A stretch of 64,000 nucleotides of DNA, taken from the NCBI RefSeq assembly GCF_947179515.1, contig NC_067477.1, positions 143,444,465 to 143,508,464 on the forward strand, in the 5' to 3' direction. Source of the stretch: Apodemus sylvaticus. Lineage: Eukaryota; Chordata; Mammalia; Rodentia; Muridae. The notes beneath the pieces are model-generated. The model searched no databases, was not told the origin of the DNA, and was given only the letters and a program-made list of their open reading frames with translations. Both the position numbers and the translations under genes were made by a program. This document shows, piece by piece, positions 1 through 11,507 of the stretch (position 1 is its first letter; every line of letters begins with the position of its first letter).

Positions 1-2
1 TA

Positions 3-56
3 CAAGCTAATTTTGAACGATGCATTATTTCTTCGTGTAGCCTCAAAAGAGAACCC
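3..56. other. R-to-F orientation turn, copy at window start
   Basis: Bases 1-35 are the start of a B half in R orientation, broken at ATTTCTTCG. From base 36 the sequence continues as an A half in F orientation (TGTAGCCTCAAAAGAG). The same 54 bp spanning this breakpoint occurs exactly at 8805-8858, and in inverted form at 17220-17273. All three must descend from one rearrangement. Confidence 0.9.
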
Positions 57-500
57 ACAGGAGAAATTTCTTTCATCAAAATTTGTCAGAAACCACGTTT
101 TAAGGAAATCTCGCATCCTGTGAAATTATCTTGTTTTTCACAAACAAAATGTTGTAACACGAAAAGCTTTGGTGTGGCGTGTATATCTACGCGTGTAGCC
201 TCAAAAGAGAATGCAGAGGAGAGTTTTCTCTCGGAAGAATATGTAAGAATACCACGTTATAAGTAAATACAGTGTTGCAGAGTAAAGATAAATAGGTACA
301 GATTGTAAATACTTTATGAGAAGAATTAATGCATGTTACAAAATTAGCTTGTATCTCCTAAACAACACCTTGTAACTCGAAAGGATTTGGTGTGGCGTGT
401 AGGTCTAAATGCTTAGCCTCATAAGAGAACCCACAGGAGAATTTTCTTTCCTTAAAACTTGTCAGAAACCACGTCTTAAGGAAATCCCGCATCGTACGAA

Positions 501-600
501 TAAAAAAAATAACAATAAAAAAAATTCTAAAGAAAAGCAAATAAATTGTATCAAGCCTAAAAAAAAAAAAAAGAAAAAGAAAAAAAAAAGAAAAAAAAAG
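501..600 (+). other. Poly-A/purine-rich non-satellite insert, copy 1
   Basis: Satellite sequence stops in an A half after GCATCGTACGAA and resumes in the B half at AAAGAATATG. About 115 bp of satellite is missing and is replaced by about 100 bp of unrelated A-rich DNA. This ends in TTGTATCAAGCCT followed by a run of A broken by G. It could be the 3' end of a retroposed transcript or LINE/SINE tail, or a filler at a repaired break. No target-site duplication is recognisable, so a mobile-element label is not justified. Confidence 0.75.
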
Positions 601-1403
601 AAAGAATATGTAAGAATACCACGTTATAAGGAAATAAAGTGTTGCAGATTAAAGATAAATAGGTACGTATTGTAAATACTTTATGAGAAGAAATAACGCA
701 TGGTACAAAATTAGCTTGTATCTCCTAAACAACACCTTGTAACTCGAAAGAATTTGGTGTGGCGTGTACGTGTAAACGTGTAGCCTCATAAGAGAACCCA
801 CAGGAGAACTTTCTTACGGCAAAATTTTTTCAGAAAACCACGTTTTATGGAAATCTCGCATCCTGAGAAATTATCTTGTTTTTCCTAAACAGCACGTTGT
901 AACTCGAAAAGATTTGGTGTGGCTCGTACGTCTAAACGTGTAGCCTCCAAAGTGAACCCACAGGAGAATTTTCTTTCATCAAAATTTGTCAGAAACCACG
1001 TTTTAAGGAAATCTCACATCGTGTGAAATTATCTTGTTTTTCCTAAACAACACGTTGTAACTCGAAAAGCTTTGGTGTTGCGTGTTTGTCTAAGCGTGTA
1101 GCCTCAAAAGAGAATGCACAGGAGAGTTTTCTCTCAAAAGAATATGTAAGAATACCACGTTATAAGGAAATACAGTGTTGCAGAGTAAAGACAAATAAGT
1201 ACGTATTGGAAACACTTTACAAGAAGAAATAATGCATCGTACAAAATTTTTCCTAAACTACATGTTGTAACTTGAATAGCTTTGGTGTTGCCTGTATGTC
1301 TAAGTGTGTAGCCACAAAAGGGAACGCACAGGACAGTTTTCTATCGAAAGACTATGTAAGAATACCACGTTATAAGGAAATACAATGTTGCAGAGTAAAG
1401 ACA

Positions 1404-1417
1404 AATACGTACGTATT
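1404..1417. other. 14 bp perfect palindrome inside the B-specific segment
   Basis: AATACGTACGTATT is fully self-complementary and sits in the middle of the B-only segment. Many B copies keep TACGTACGTA or differ by one CG to TG/CA change (TACATACG, TACGTATG). It is a candidate symmetric protein site or a small cruciform nucleus. Function is inference only. Confidence 0.7.
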
Positions 1418-2667
1418 GGAAACACTTTATGAGAAGAATTAACACATTGTAAAATATTAGCTTGTATCTCCTAAACAACACGTTGTAACTCGAACAGATT
1501 TGGTGTGGCGTGTATGTCTAAACATGTAGCCTCAAAAGAGAACCCACAGGAGAACTTTCTATTGTCAAATTTTTCAGAAAACCACGTTTATGGAAATCTC
1601 GCATCGTGCGAAATTATCTAGTTTTTCCTAAACAACACGTTGTAACTCGAAAAGCTTTGGTGTTGCTTGTATGTCTAAACATGTAGCCTCAAAAGAGAAC
1701 GCTCAGGAGAGTTTTCCCTCGAAAGAATATGTAAGAATACCACGTTATAAGGAAATACAGTGTTGCAGAGAAAGACAAATACGTACGTATTGGAAACAAT
1801 TTACGAGAAGAAATACCACATCGTACAAAATTAGCCTGTATCTCCTAAACAACACGTGGTAACTCGAAAGGATTTGGTGTGGCGTGCATGTCTAAACGTG
1901 TAGCATCATAAGAGAACCCACAGGAGAATTTTCTTTCTTCAAAATTTGTCAGAACACAACGGTTTAAGGAAATCCGAGAACGCACAGGAGAGTTTTCTCT
2001 CGAAATAATATGTAAGAATACCACGTTATAAGGAAATACAGTGTTGCAGAATAGAGGCAAATACATACTTATTGGAAAAACATAAACTTTACGAGAAGAA
2101 ATAATGCATCGTAAAAAAATTAGCTTGTATCTCCTAAACAACATGTTGTAACTTAAAAAGATTTGGTGTGGCCTGTACGTCTAAACGTGTAGTCTCAAAT
2201 GAGAACCCATAGGAGAATTTTCTTTGGTCAAAATTTGTCAGAAAATCACGTATTAAGGAAATCCCTCTTCGTGCGAAATTATCTTGTTTTTCCTAAACAA
2301 CACGTTGTAACGCGAAAATCTTTGGTATTGCGTGTATGTCTAAGCGTGTAGCCTCAAAAGAGGACGCACAGGAAAGTTTTCTCTCAAAAGAATATGTAAG
2401 AATACCACGTTATAAGGAAATACAGTGTTGCAGACTAAAGGCAAATACGTACCTATTGGAAACACCTTACAAGAAGAAATAAAGCATCGTAAAAAATTAG
2501 CTTGTATCTCCTAAACAACAGTTTGTAACTCGAAAAGATTTGGTGTGGCATGCACGTCTAAACGTGTAGCCTCAAAAGATAACCCACAGGAGAATTTTTT
2601 TCGTTAATATTTCTCAGAAAACCATGTTTTAAGGAAATCACTCATCGTGCGAAATTATCTTGCTTTT

Positions 2668-2879
2668 CCTAAACAACATGTTGTAACTCGAAAAGCTTTG
2701 ATGTTGCGTTTCCAATACATATGTATTTTCCTTTACTCTGCAACACTGTATTTCCATACAACGTGGTATTCTTACATATTCTTTCGAGAGAAAACTCTCC
2801 TGTGCGTTCTCTTTTGGGGCTACACGCTTAGACATACACGCAACACCAAAGCTTTTCGAGTTAAAACGTTTTGTTTAGG
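2668..2879. other. F-to-R turn with 129 bp loop, copy 1
   Basis: The left arm 2668-2709 (start of a B half through GATGTTGCGT) is mirrored by 2838-2879 (ACGCAACACC through GTTTAGG), symmetric about 2773.5 with a few mismatches. The loop 2710-2837 is the remaining part of a B half in R orientation, starting TTCCAATACATATG. Outside the arms the homology continues because the flanking arrays are the same satellite in opposite orientation. The result is a head-to-head palindrome that could extrude as a hairpin. Identical structures lie at 11466-11677 and 21345-21556. Confidence 0.88.
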
Positions 2880-4310
2880 AAAAACAAGATAATTTCGCAT
2901 GATGCGGTATTTCCTTCATACGTGGTTTTCTGACAAATTTTGACCAAAGAAAATTCTCCTATGGTTTCTCTTTTGAGGCTACACGATTAGACGTACAGGC
3001 CACACCAAATCTTTTTAAGTTACAACGTGTTGTTTAGGAGATACAAGCTAATTTTGTAAGATGCGTTATTTCTTCTCGTAAAGTTTTTACAATACGTAAA
3101 TATTTGTCTTTACTCTGCAACACTGTATTTCCTAATAACGTGGTATTCTTATATATTCTTTCGAGAAAAAAACTCTCCTTTGCATTCTCTTTTGAGGCTA
3201 CACGCTTAGACATACACGCAACACCAAAGGTTTTCGCGTTACAACGTGTTGCTTAGGAAAAACAAGATAATTTAGCACGATGCAGGATTTCCTTAAAACG
3301 TGGTTTTCTGACAAATTTTGATGAACGAAAATTCTCCTGTGGGTTCTCGTTTGAGGCTACACGTTTAGACGTACACACCACACCAAATCTTTTCGAGTTA
3401 TAACGTGATGTTTAGGAGATACATACTAATTTTGTACGATGCCTTATTTCTTCTCGTAAAGTTTAAGTGTTTCCAATAAGTACGTATTTGTCTTTACTCT
3501 GCAACACTGTATTTCCTTATAACGTGGTATTCTTACATATTCTTTCGAGAGAAAACTCTCCTGTGCGTTCTCTTTTGATTCTACATGCTTTGACATACAC
3601 GCAACACCAAAGCTTTTCGAGTTACAATGTGTTGTTTAGGAAAAACAAGATAATTTAGCAAGATGCGGGATTTCCTTAAAACGTGGTTTTCTGACAAATT
3701 TTGACGAAAGAAAATACTCCTGTGGGTTCTCTTTGGAGGCTACACATTTAGACGTACACATCACATCAAATCTTTTCGAGTTACATCGTGTTGTTTAGGA
3801 GATACAAGCTAATTTTTTTACGAAGCGTTATTTCTTCTCATAAAGTTTAAGTGTTTCCATTACGTAAATATTTGCCTTTACTCTGCAACACTGTATTTCC
3901 TTATAACGTGGTATTCTTGCATATTCTTTCGAGAGAAAACTCTCCTGTGCATTCTCCTTTGAGGCTACACGCTTAGACATACACGCAACACCAAAGCTTT
4001 TCGAGTTACAACGTGTTATTTAGGAAAAACAACATAATTTCGCACGATGCGGGATTTCCTTAAAACGTGGTTTTCTGACAAATTTTGAAGAAATAAAACT
4101 CTCCTGTGGGTACTCTTTTGAGGCTACACGTTTAGACGTACATGCCACACCAAATCTTTTCGAGTTCCAACGTGTTGTTTAGGACATACAAGCTAATTTT
4201 GCAAGATGCGTTATTTCTCTCATAAAGTGTTTCCAATACATATGTATTAGTCTTTACTCTGCAACACTGTATTTCCTTGTAATGTGGTATCCTTACATAT
4301 TCTTTCGAGA

Positions 4311-4392
4311 GAAAACTCTACTGTGCGTTCTCTTTTGAGGCTACACGCAGGGAAAACTCTCCTGTTCCTTCTCTTTTGAGGCTCCATCCTTA
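4311..4392. repeat. 41 bp internal duplication in a B half, copy 1
   Basis: GAAAACTCT...TCTCTTTTGAGGCT occurs at 4311 and again at 4352, with the join GCTACACGC|AGGGAAAAC. The second copy continues CTCCATCCTTACACATAC. The same duplication with the same join is at about 13110-13191 and 22989-23070. It is therefore an ancestral marker of the three long blocks. The mirrored arm at about 40600-40640 carries CCATCC-type sequence but lacks the duplication. Confidence 0.85.
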
Positions 4393-4831
4393 CACATACA
4401 CGCAACACCAAAGCTTTTCGAGTTACAACATGTTGTTTAGGAAAAAGGAGATGATTTTGCACGATGCGGGATTAGCTTAAAACGTGGTTTTCTGAAAAAT
4501 TTTGACGAAAGAAAATTCTCCTGTGTGTTCTCTTTTGAGGCTACATATTTAGACGTACATGCCACACCAAATCTTTTCGAATTACAACGTGTTGTTTAGG
4601 AGATACAAGCTAATTTTGTACAATGCGTTAATTCTTCTTGTAAAGTGTTTCCGATATGTACGTATTTGTCTTTACTCTGCAACACTGTATTTCCTTAAAA
4701 CGTGGTTTTCTTACATATTCTTTCGAGAGAAAACTATCCAGTGCGTTCCCTTTTGAGGCTACACACTTAGACATACAGGTAACACCAAAGCTTTTCGAGT
4801 TACAATGTGTTGTTTATGAAAAACAAGATAA

Positions 4832-4848
4832 TTTCGCACGATGCGGGA
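4832..4848 (+). promoter_or_regulatory. CENP-B-box-like motif (intact), block R1
   Basis: TTTCGCACGATGCGGGA. All essential positions of the mammalian CENP-B box (nTTCGnnnnAnnCGGGn) are met, and 13 of 17 bases fit the full consensus YTTCGTTGGAARCGGGA. Other intact + strand copies in R-oriented blocks are 4038-4054, 5209-5225, 12837-12853, 13631-13647, 14008-14024, 15888-15904, 22716-22732, 23510-23526, 26336-26352, 28678-28694, 29654-29670 and 32535-32551. Whether the host has a CENP-B-like protein is unknown. Confidence 0.7.
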
Positions 4849-7800
4849 TTTCCTTAAAACGTGGTTTTCTGACAAATTTTGTCGAAAGAAAATTCTCCTG
4901 TGGGTTATCTTTTGAGGCTTCACGTTTAGACGTGCACACCACACCAAATCCTTTCCAGTTACCACGTGTTGTTTAGGAGATACAAGCTAATTTTATACGA
5001 TGCGTTATTTCTTCTCCTAAAGTGTTTCCAATACGTACATATTTGTCTTTACTCTGCAACACTGTATTTCCTTATAACGTGGTATTCTTACATATTCTGT
5101 CGCGAGAAAACTATCCTGTGCGTTCCCTTTTGAGGCTACACACTTAGACATACAGGCAACACCAAAACTTTTCGAGTTACAACGTGTTGTTTAAGAAAAA
5201 CAAGATAATTTCGCACGATGCGGGATTTCCGTAAAAAGTGGTGTTCTGACAAATTTTGACGAAAGAAAATTCTCCTGTTGGTTCTCTTTTGAGGCTACAC
5301 GTTTAGACGTGCACGCCACACCAAATCTTTTCGAGTTACCACGTGTTGTTTAGGAGATACAAGCTAATTTTTTACGAAGCGTTATTTCTTCTCGTAAAGT
5401 GTTTCCAAAAAGTATGTATTTGTCTTTACTCTGCAACACTGTATTTCCTTATAACGTTGTATTCTTACATGTTCTTTCGAGAGAAAAATCTCCTGTGCGT
5501 TCTCTTAAGTGGCTACACGCATAGACATACATGCAATACCAAAGCTTTGCGAGTTACAACGTGTTGTTTAGGAAAAACAAGATAATTTTCACGATGCGGG
5601 ATATCCTTAAAACGTGGTTTTCTGACAAATTTTAACGAAAGAAAGTTCTCCTGTGCGTTGTCTTTTGAGGCTACAGGTTTAGACGTACACGCCACACCAA
5701 ATCTTTCGAGTTATAACGTGTTGCTTAGGAGATACAAGCAAATTTTTTTACGATGCGTTATTTCTTCTCCTAAAGTGTTTCCAATATGTACTTATTTGTC
5801 TTTACTCTGCAACACTGTATTTCCTTATAACGTGGTATTCTTACATATTCTGTCGAGAGAAAACTCTCCTGTGCATTCTCTTTTGAGGCTACACGCTTAG
5901 ACAAACATTCAACACCAAAGCTTTTCGAGTTACACCGTGTTGTTTAGGAAAAACAAGATAATTTTGCACGATGCGAGATTTCCTTAAAACGTGTTTTCTG
6001 ACAAATTTTGATGAAAGAAAATTCTCCTGTGAGTTCCCTTTTGAGGCTACACGTTTAGACGTACACGTCACACCAAATCTTTTCGAGTTACAACGTGTTG
6101 TTTAGGAGATACAAGCTAATTTTTTACGATGCGTTATTTCTTCTCGTAAAATGTGTCCAATACGTACTTATTTGTCTTTACTCTGCAACACTGTATTTCC
6201 TTATAACGTGGTATTCTTACATATTCTTTCGAGAGAAAACTCTCCTGTGCGTTCTCTTTTGAGGCTACACGCTTAGACATACACGCAGCACCAAAGCTTT
6301 CCGAGTTACAACGTGTTGTTTAGGAAAAACAAGATAATTTCCACGATGCGGGATTTCCATAAAACGTGGTTTTCTGACAAATTTTGACGAAAGAAAATTA
6401 TCCTGTGAGTTCTCTTTTGAGGCTACACGTTTAGACGTAAACGCCACAGCAAATCTTTTCGAGTTACATCGTGTTGTTTAGGAGATACAAGCTAATTTTG
6501 TACGATGCGTTATTACTTCTCGTAAAGTGTTTCCAATACCTACGTATTTGTCTTTACTCTGCAACACTGTATTTCCTTATAACGTGGTATTCTTACATAT
6601 TCTTTCGAGAGAATACACTACTGTGCCTTCTCTTTTGAGGCTACACGCTTAGACATACTCGCAACACCAAAGCTTTTCGAGTTACAGCGTGTTGTTTAGG
6701 AAAAACAAGATGATTTCGCACGATGCAGGACTTCCTTAAAACGTGGTTTTCTGAAAAAAATTTGACGAAAGAAAATTCTCTTGTGGGTTTTCTTTTGAGG
6801 CTACACGTTTAGATGTAAACATCACACCAAATCTTTTCGAGTTACAACGTGTTGTTTAGGAGATACAAGCTAATTTTGTACCATGCGTTATTTCTTCTCA
6901 TTAAGTGTTTCCAATACATAAGTATTTGTCTTTTCTCTGCAACACCGTATCCTTATTACGTGGTATTCTTACATATTCTTTCGAGAGAAAACTCTCCTGT
7001 GGGTTCTCTTTTGAGGCTACATGCTTAGACATACAAGTAACACCAAAGCTTTTCGAGTTACAACGTGTTGTTTAGGAAAAACAAGATAATTTCGCACAAT
7101 GCGGGATTTCCTAAAAACGTGATTTCTGAAAAATTTTGACGAAAGAAAATTCTCCTGTGGGTTCTCTTTTGAGGCTACACATTTAGACGTACACGCCACA
7201 CCAAATCTTTTCGAGTTACAACGTGTTGTTTAGGAGATACAAGCTAATTTTGAACGATGCGTTATTTCATCTCTAAAAGTGTTTCCAATAAGTACCTATT
7301 TGTCTTTAGTCTGCAACGCTGTATTTCCTTAGAACGTGGTATTCTTACATCTTATTTCGAGAGAAAACACTCCTGTACGTTCGCTTTTGAGGATACACGC
7401 TTAGACATACACGCAACACCAAAGCTTTTCAAGTTACAACGTGTTGTTTAGGAAAAACAAGATAATTTCACACGATGCGGGATTACCGTAAAACGTGGTT
7501 TTCTGACATATTTTGACGAAAGAAAATTCTCCTGTGGGTTCTCTTTTGAGGCTACACATTTAGACGTACATGCCACACCAACTCTTTTCGAGTTACAATG
7601 TGTTGTTTAGGAGATACAAGCTAATTTTGTACGATGCGTTATTTCTTCTCATAAAGTGTTTCCAATATGTACGTATTTGTCTTTATTCTGCAACACTGTA
7701 TTTCCTTATAACGTGGTATTCTTAAATATTCTTTCGAGAGAAAACTCTCCTGTGCGTTCTCTTTTGAGGCTACACCCTTAGACATACACGCCACACCAAA

Positions 7801-8715
7801 TCTTTTCGAGTTACAACGTGTTGTTTAGGAGATACAAACTAATTTTGAACGATGTTTTATTTCTTCTCGTAAAGTGTTTCCAATACATACGTATTTGTCT
7901 TTATTCCGCAATACTGTATTTCCTTATAACGTGGTGTTCTTACATATTCTTTCGAGAGATAACTCTCCTCTGCGTTCTCTTTTGAGACTACACGCTTAGA
8001 CATACACGTAACACCAAAGCTTTTCGAGTTACAACGTGTTGTTTAGGAAAATCAAGATAATTTCGCACAATGCGGGATTTCCTAAAAACGTGATTTCTGA
8101 AACATTTTGAAGAAAGAAAATTCTCCTCTGGGTTCTCTTTTGAGACTACACGTTTAGTCGTACACGCCACACCAAATTGTTTCGAGTTACAACGTGTTGT
8201 TAAGGAGATACAAGCTAATTTTGAACGATGCATTATTTCATCTCTAAAAGTGTTTCCAATACGTACGTATTTGTCTTTAGTCTACAACACTGTATTTCCT
8301 AGAATGTGGTATTCTTACATCTTCTTTCGAGAGAAAACTCTCCTGTGCATTCGCTTTTGAGGCTACATGCTTAGACATACACGCAACACCAAATCTTTTC
8401 AAGTTACAACGTGTTGTTTAAGAAAAACAAGATAATTTCACACGATGCGGGATTTCCTTAAAACGTGGTTTTCTGACATATTTTGACGAACAAAAATTCT
8501 CCTGTGGGTTCTCTTTTGAGGCTACAGATTTAGACGTACATGCCACACCAAATCTTTTCGAGTTACAACGTGTTGTTTAGGAGATACAAGCTAATTTTGT
8601 ATGATGCGTTATTTCTTCTCGTAAAGTGTTTACAATGTGTACATATTTGTCTTTATTCTGCAACACTGTATTTCCTTATAACGTGGTATTCTTACATGTT
8701 CTCTCGAGAGAAAAC

Positions 8716-8866
8716 TCTCCTGTGGGTTCTCTTTTGAGGCTACACGTTTAGATGTACATGCCACACCAAATCTTTTTGAGTTACAACGTGTTGTTTAGGA
8801 GATACAAGCTAATTTTGAACGATGCATTATTTCTTCGTGTAGCCTCAAAAGAGAACCCACAGGAGA
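8716..8866. other. R-to-F turn with perfect 31 bp inverted repeat
   Basis: The left arm 8716-8746 and right arm 8836-8866 are exact reverse complements over 31 bp (TCTCCTGTGGG..TACACG and its complement), separated by 89 bp. The breakpoint is at 8835/8836, where a B half in R orientation (ATTTCTTCG) meets an A half in F orientation. The same breakpoint is at base ~35. At 17242 it is found in inverted form. Confidence 0.92.
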
Positions 8867-11507
8867 AATTTCTTTCATCAAAATTTGTCAGAAACCACGT
8901 TTTAAGGAAATCTCGCATCCTGTGAAATTATCTTGTTTTTCACAAACAAAATGTTGTAACACGAAAAGCTTTGGTGTGGCGTGTATATCTACGCGTGTAG
9001 CCTCAAAAGAGAATGCAGAGGAGAGTTTTCTCTCGAAAGAATATGTAAGAATACCACGTTATAAGTAAATACAGTGTTGCAGAGTAAAGATAAATAGGTA
9101 CAGATTGTAAATACTTTATGAGAAGAATTAATGCATGTTACAAAATTAGCTTGTATCTCCTAAACAACACCTTGTAACTCGAAAGGATTTGGTGTGGCAT
9201 GTAGGTCTAAATGCTTAGCCTCATAAGAGAACCCACAGGAGAATTTTCTTTCCTTAAAACTTGTCAGAAACCACGTCTTAAGGAAATCCCGCATCGTACG
9301 AATAAAAAAAATAACAATAAAAAAAATTCTAAAGAAAAGCAAATAAATTGTATCAAGCCTAAAAAAAAAAGAAAAAGAAAAAGAAAAGAAAAAAAAAGAA
9401 AGAATATGTAAGAATACCACGTTATAAGGAAATAAAGTGTTGCAGATTAAAGATAAATAGGTACGTATTGTAAATACTTTATGAGAAGAAATAACGCATG
9501 GTACAAAATTAGCTTGTATCTCCTAAACAACACCTTGTAACTCGAAAGAATTTGGTGTGGCGTGTACGTGTAAACGTGTAGCCTCATAAGAGAACCCACA
9601 GGAGAACTTTCTTACGGCAAATTTTTTTCAGAAAACCACGTTTTATGGAAATCTCGCATCCTGAGAAATTATCTTGTTTTTCCTAAACAGCACGTTGTAA
9701 CTCGAAAAGATTTGGTGTGGCTCGTACGTCTAAACGTGTAGCCTCCAAAGTGAACCCACAGGAGAATTTTCTTTCATCAAAATTTGTCAGAAACCACGTT
9801 TTAAGGAAATCTCACATCGTGTGAAATTATCTTGTTTTTCCTAAACAACACGTTGTAACTCGAAAAGCTTTGGTGTTGCGTGTTTGTCTAAGCGTGTAGC
9901 CTCAAAAGAGAATGCACAGGAGAGTTTTCTCTCAAAAGAATATGTAAGAATACCACGTTATAAGGAAATACAGTGTTGCAGAGTAAAGACAAATAAGTAC
10001 GTATTGGAAACACTTTACAAGAAGAAATAATGCATCGTACAAAATTTTTCCTAAACTACATGTTGTAACTTGAATAGCTTTGGTGTTGCCTGTATGTCTA
10101 AGTGTGTAGCCACAAAAGGGAACGCACAGGACAGTTTTCTATCGAAAGACTATGTAAGAATACCACGTTATAAGGAAATACAATGTTGCAGAGTAAAGAC
10201 AAATACGTACGTATTGGAAACACTTTATGAGAAGAATTAACACATTGTAAAATATTAGCTTGTATCTCCTAAACAACACGTTGTAACTCGAACAGATTTG
10301 GTGTGGCGTGTATGTCTAAACATGTAGCCTCAAAAGAGAACCCACAGGAGAACTTTCTATTGTCAAATTTTTCAGAAAACCACGTTTATGGAAATCTCGC
10401 ATCGTGCGAAATTATCTAGTTTTTCCTAAACAACACGTTGTAACTCGAAAAGCTTTGGTGTTGCTTGTATGTCTAAACATGTAGCCTCAAAAGAGAACGC
10501 TCAGGAGAGTTTTCCCTCGAAAGAATATGTAAGAATACCACGTTATAAGGAAATACAGTGTTGCAGAGAAAGACAAATACGTACGTATTGGAAACAATTT
10601 ACGAGAAGAAATACCACATCGTACAAAATTAGCCTGTATCTCCTAAACAACACGTGGTAACTCGAAAGGATTTGGTGTGGCGTGCATGTCTAAACGTGTA
10701 GCATCATAAGAGAACCCACAGGAGAATTTTCTTTCTTCAAAATTTGTCAGAACACAACGGTTTAAGGAAATCCGAGAACGCACAGGAGAGTTTTCTCTCG
10801 AAATAATATGTAAGAATACCACGTTATAAGGAAATACAGTGTTGCAGAATAGAGGCAAATACATACTTATTGGAAAAACTTAAACTTTACGAGAAGAAAT
10901 AATGCATCGTAAAAAAATTAGCTTGTATCTCCTAAACAACATGTTGTAACTTAAAAAGATTTGGTGTGGCCTGTACGTCTAAACATGTAGTCTCAAATGA
11001 GAACCCATAGGAGAATTTTCTTTGGTCAAAATTTGTCAGAAAATCACGTATTAAGGAAATCCCTCTTCGTGCGAAATTATCTTGTTTTTCCTAAACAACA
11101 CGTTGTAACGCGAAAATCTTTGGTATTGCGTGTATGTCTAAGCGTGTAGCCTCAAAAGAGGACGCACAGGAAAGTTTTCTCTCAAAAGAATATGTAAGAA
11201 TACCACGTTATAAGGAAATACAGTGTTGCAGACTAAAGGCAAATACGTACCTATTGGAAACACCTTACAAGAAGAAATAAAGCATCGTAAAAAATTAGCT
11301 TGTATCTCCTAAACAACAGTTTGTAACTCGAAAAGATTTGGTGTGGCATGCACGTCTAAACGTGTAGCCTCAAAAGATAACCCACAGGAGAATTTTTTTC
11401 GTTAATATTTCTCAGAAAACCATGTTTTAAGGAAATCACTCATCGTGCGAAATTATCTTGCTTTTCCTAAACAACATGTTGTAACTCGAAAAGCTTTGAT
11501 GTTGCGT
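8836..11507 (+). repeat. Satellite block F2 (F orientation)
   Basis: A near-identical copy of block F1, offset by 8802 bp before the poly-A insert and 8798 after it. The 4 bp change arises in the poly-A tract. It contains the same B-B junction (near 10045) and the same truncated dimer (near 10775). The few differences are single substitutions. No gene is seen. Confidence 0.93.
9303..9398 (+). other. Poly-A/purine-rich non-satellite insert, copy 2
   Basis: The same insert at the same satellite position as 501-600, but 96 bp instead of 100. The A/G tail differs in length and interruption pattern while the unique part (TTCTAAAGAAAAGCAAATAA, then TTGTATCAAGCCT) is unchanged. It was therefore present before the 8.8 kb duplication, and only the homopolymer has drifted (or been read inconsistently). 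Confidence 0.78.

Larger units (their letters stand above)
36..2709 (+). repeat. Satellite block F1 (F orientation)
   Basis: About seven A/B dimers in F orientation, diverged from one another. Irregularities include the poly-A-rich insert at 501-600, a B half joined directly to another B near 1247 (deletion between ACAAAATT and TTTTTCCTAAAC), and a truncated dimer near 1977 where an A half jumps from GGAAATCCGAG into B sequence (GAACGCACAGGAGAG). It is nearly identical to 8838-11507. No gene is seen. Confidence 0.93.
1247..6540. repeat. Long block, copy 1 (F then R)
   Basis: This block contains F-oriented dimers, the F-to-R turn at 2709 and a run of R-oriented dimers. It recurs at 10045-15339 (offset 8798-8799) and at 19923-25200 (offset about 18676). 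Shared rare markers include the turn at 2709, the 41 bp internal duplication at 4311-4392, AAGTGGCTACACGCATAG near 5510, and GTTATTACTTCTCG near 6510 (copies 1 and 2). Copies 1 and 2 are nearly identical; copy 3 is somewhat more diverged. Copy 1 stops matching copy 2 at about 6540-6600. Confidence 0.9.
2710..8835 (-). repeat. Satellite block R1 (R orientation)
   Basis: About 16 dimers read on the minus strand. Two B copies near 3460 and 3840 carry the 6 bp longer GTTTAAGTGTTTCC variant. Up to about 6540 the block belongs to the long block shared by three copies. From about 6590 to 8835 it is absent from copy 2, but appears in inverted and shortened form at 17220-18890. One dimer near 7740-7800 is a B/A hybrid: B sequence runs straight into A's CCACACCAAATC. 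No gene is seen. Confidence 0.92.

Noticed and set aside
501..600. Complete SINE or LINE insertion
   Set aside because: Only an A-rich ~100 bp fragment. No internal promoter boxes, coding region or target-site duplication could be seen.
409..675. Lysine-rich frame across the poly-A insert
   Set aside because: The lysines come only from translation of the A/G homopolymer tract. The flanks are ordinary satellite.
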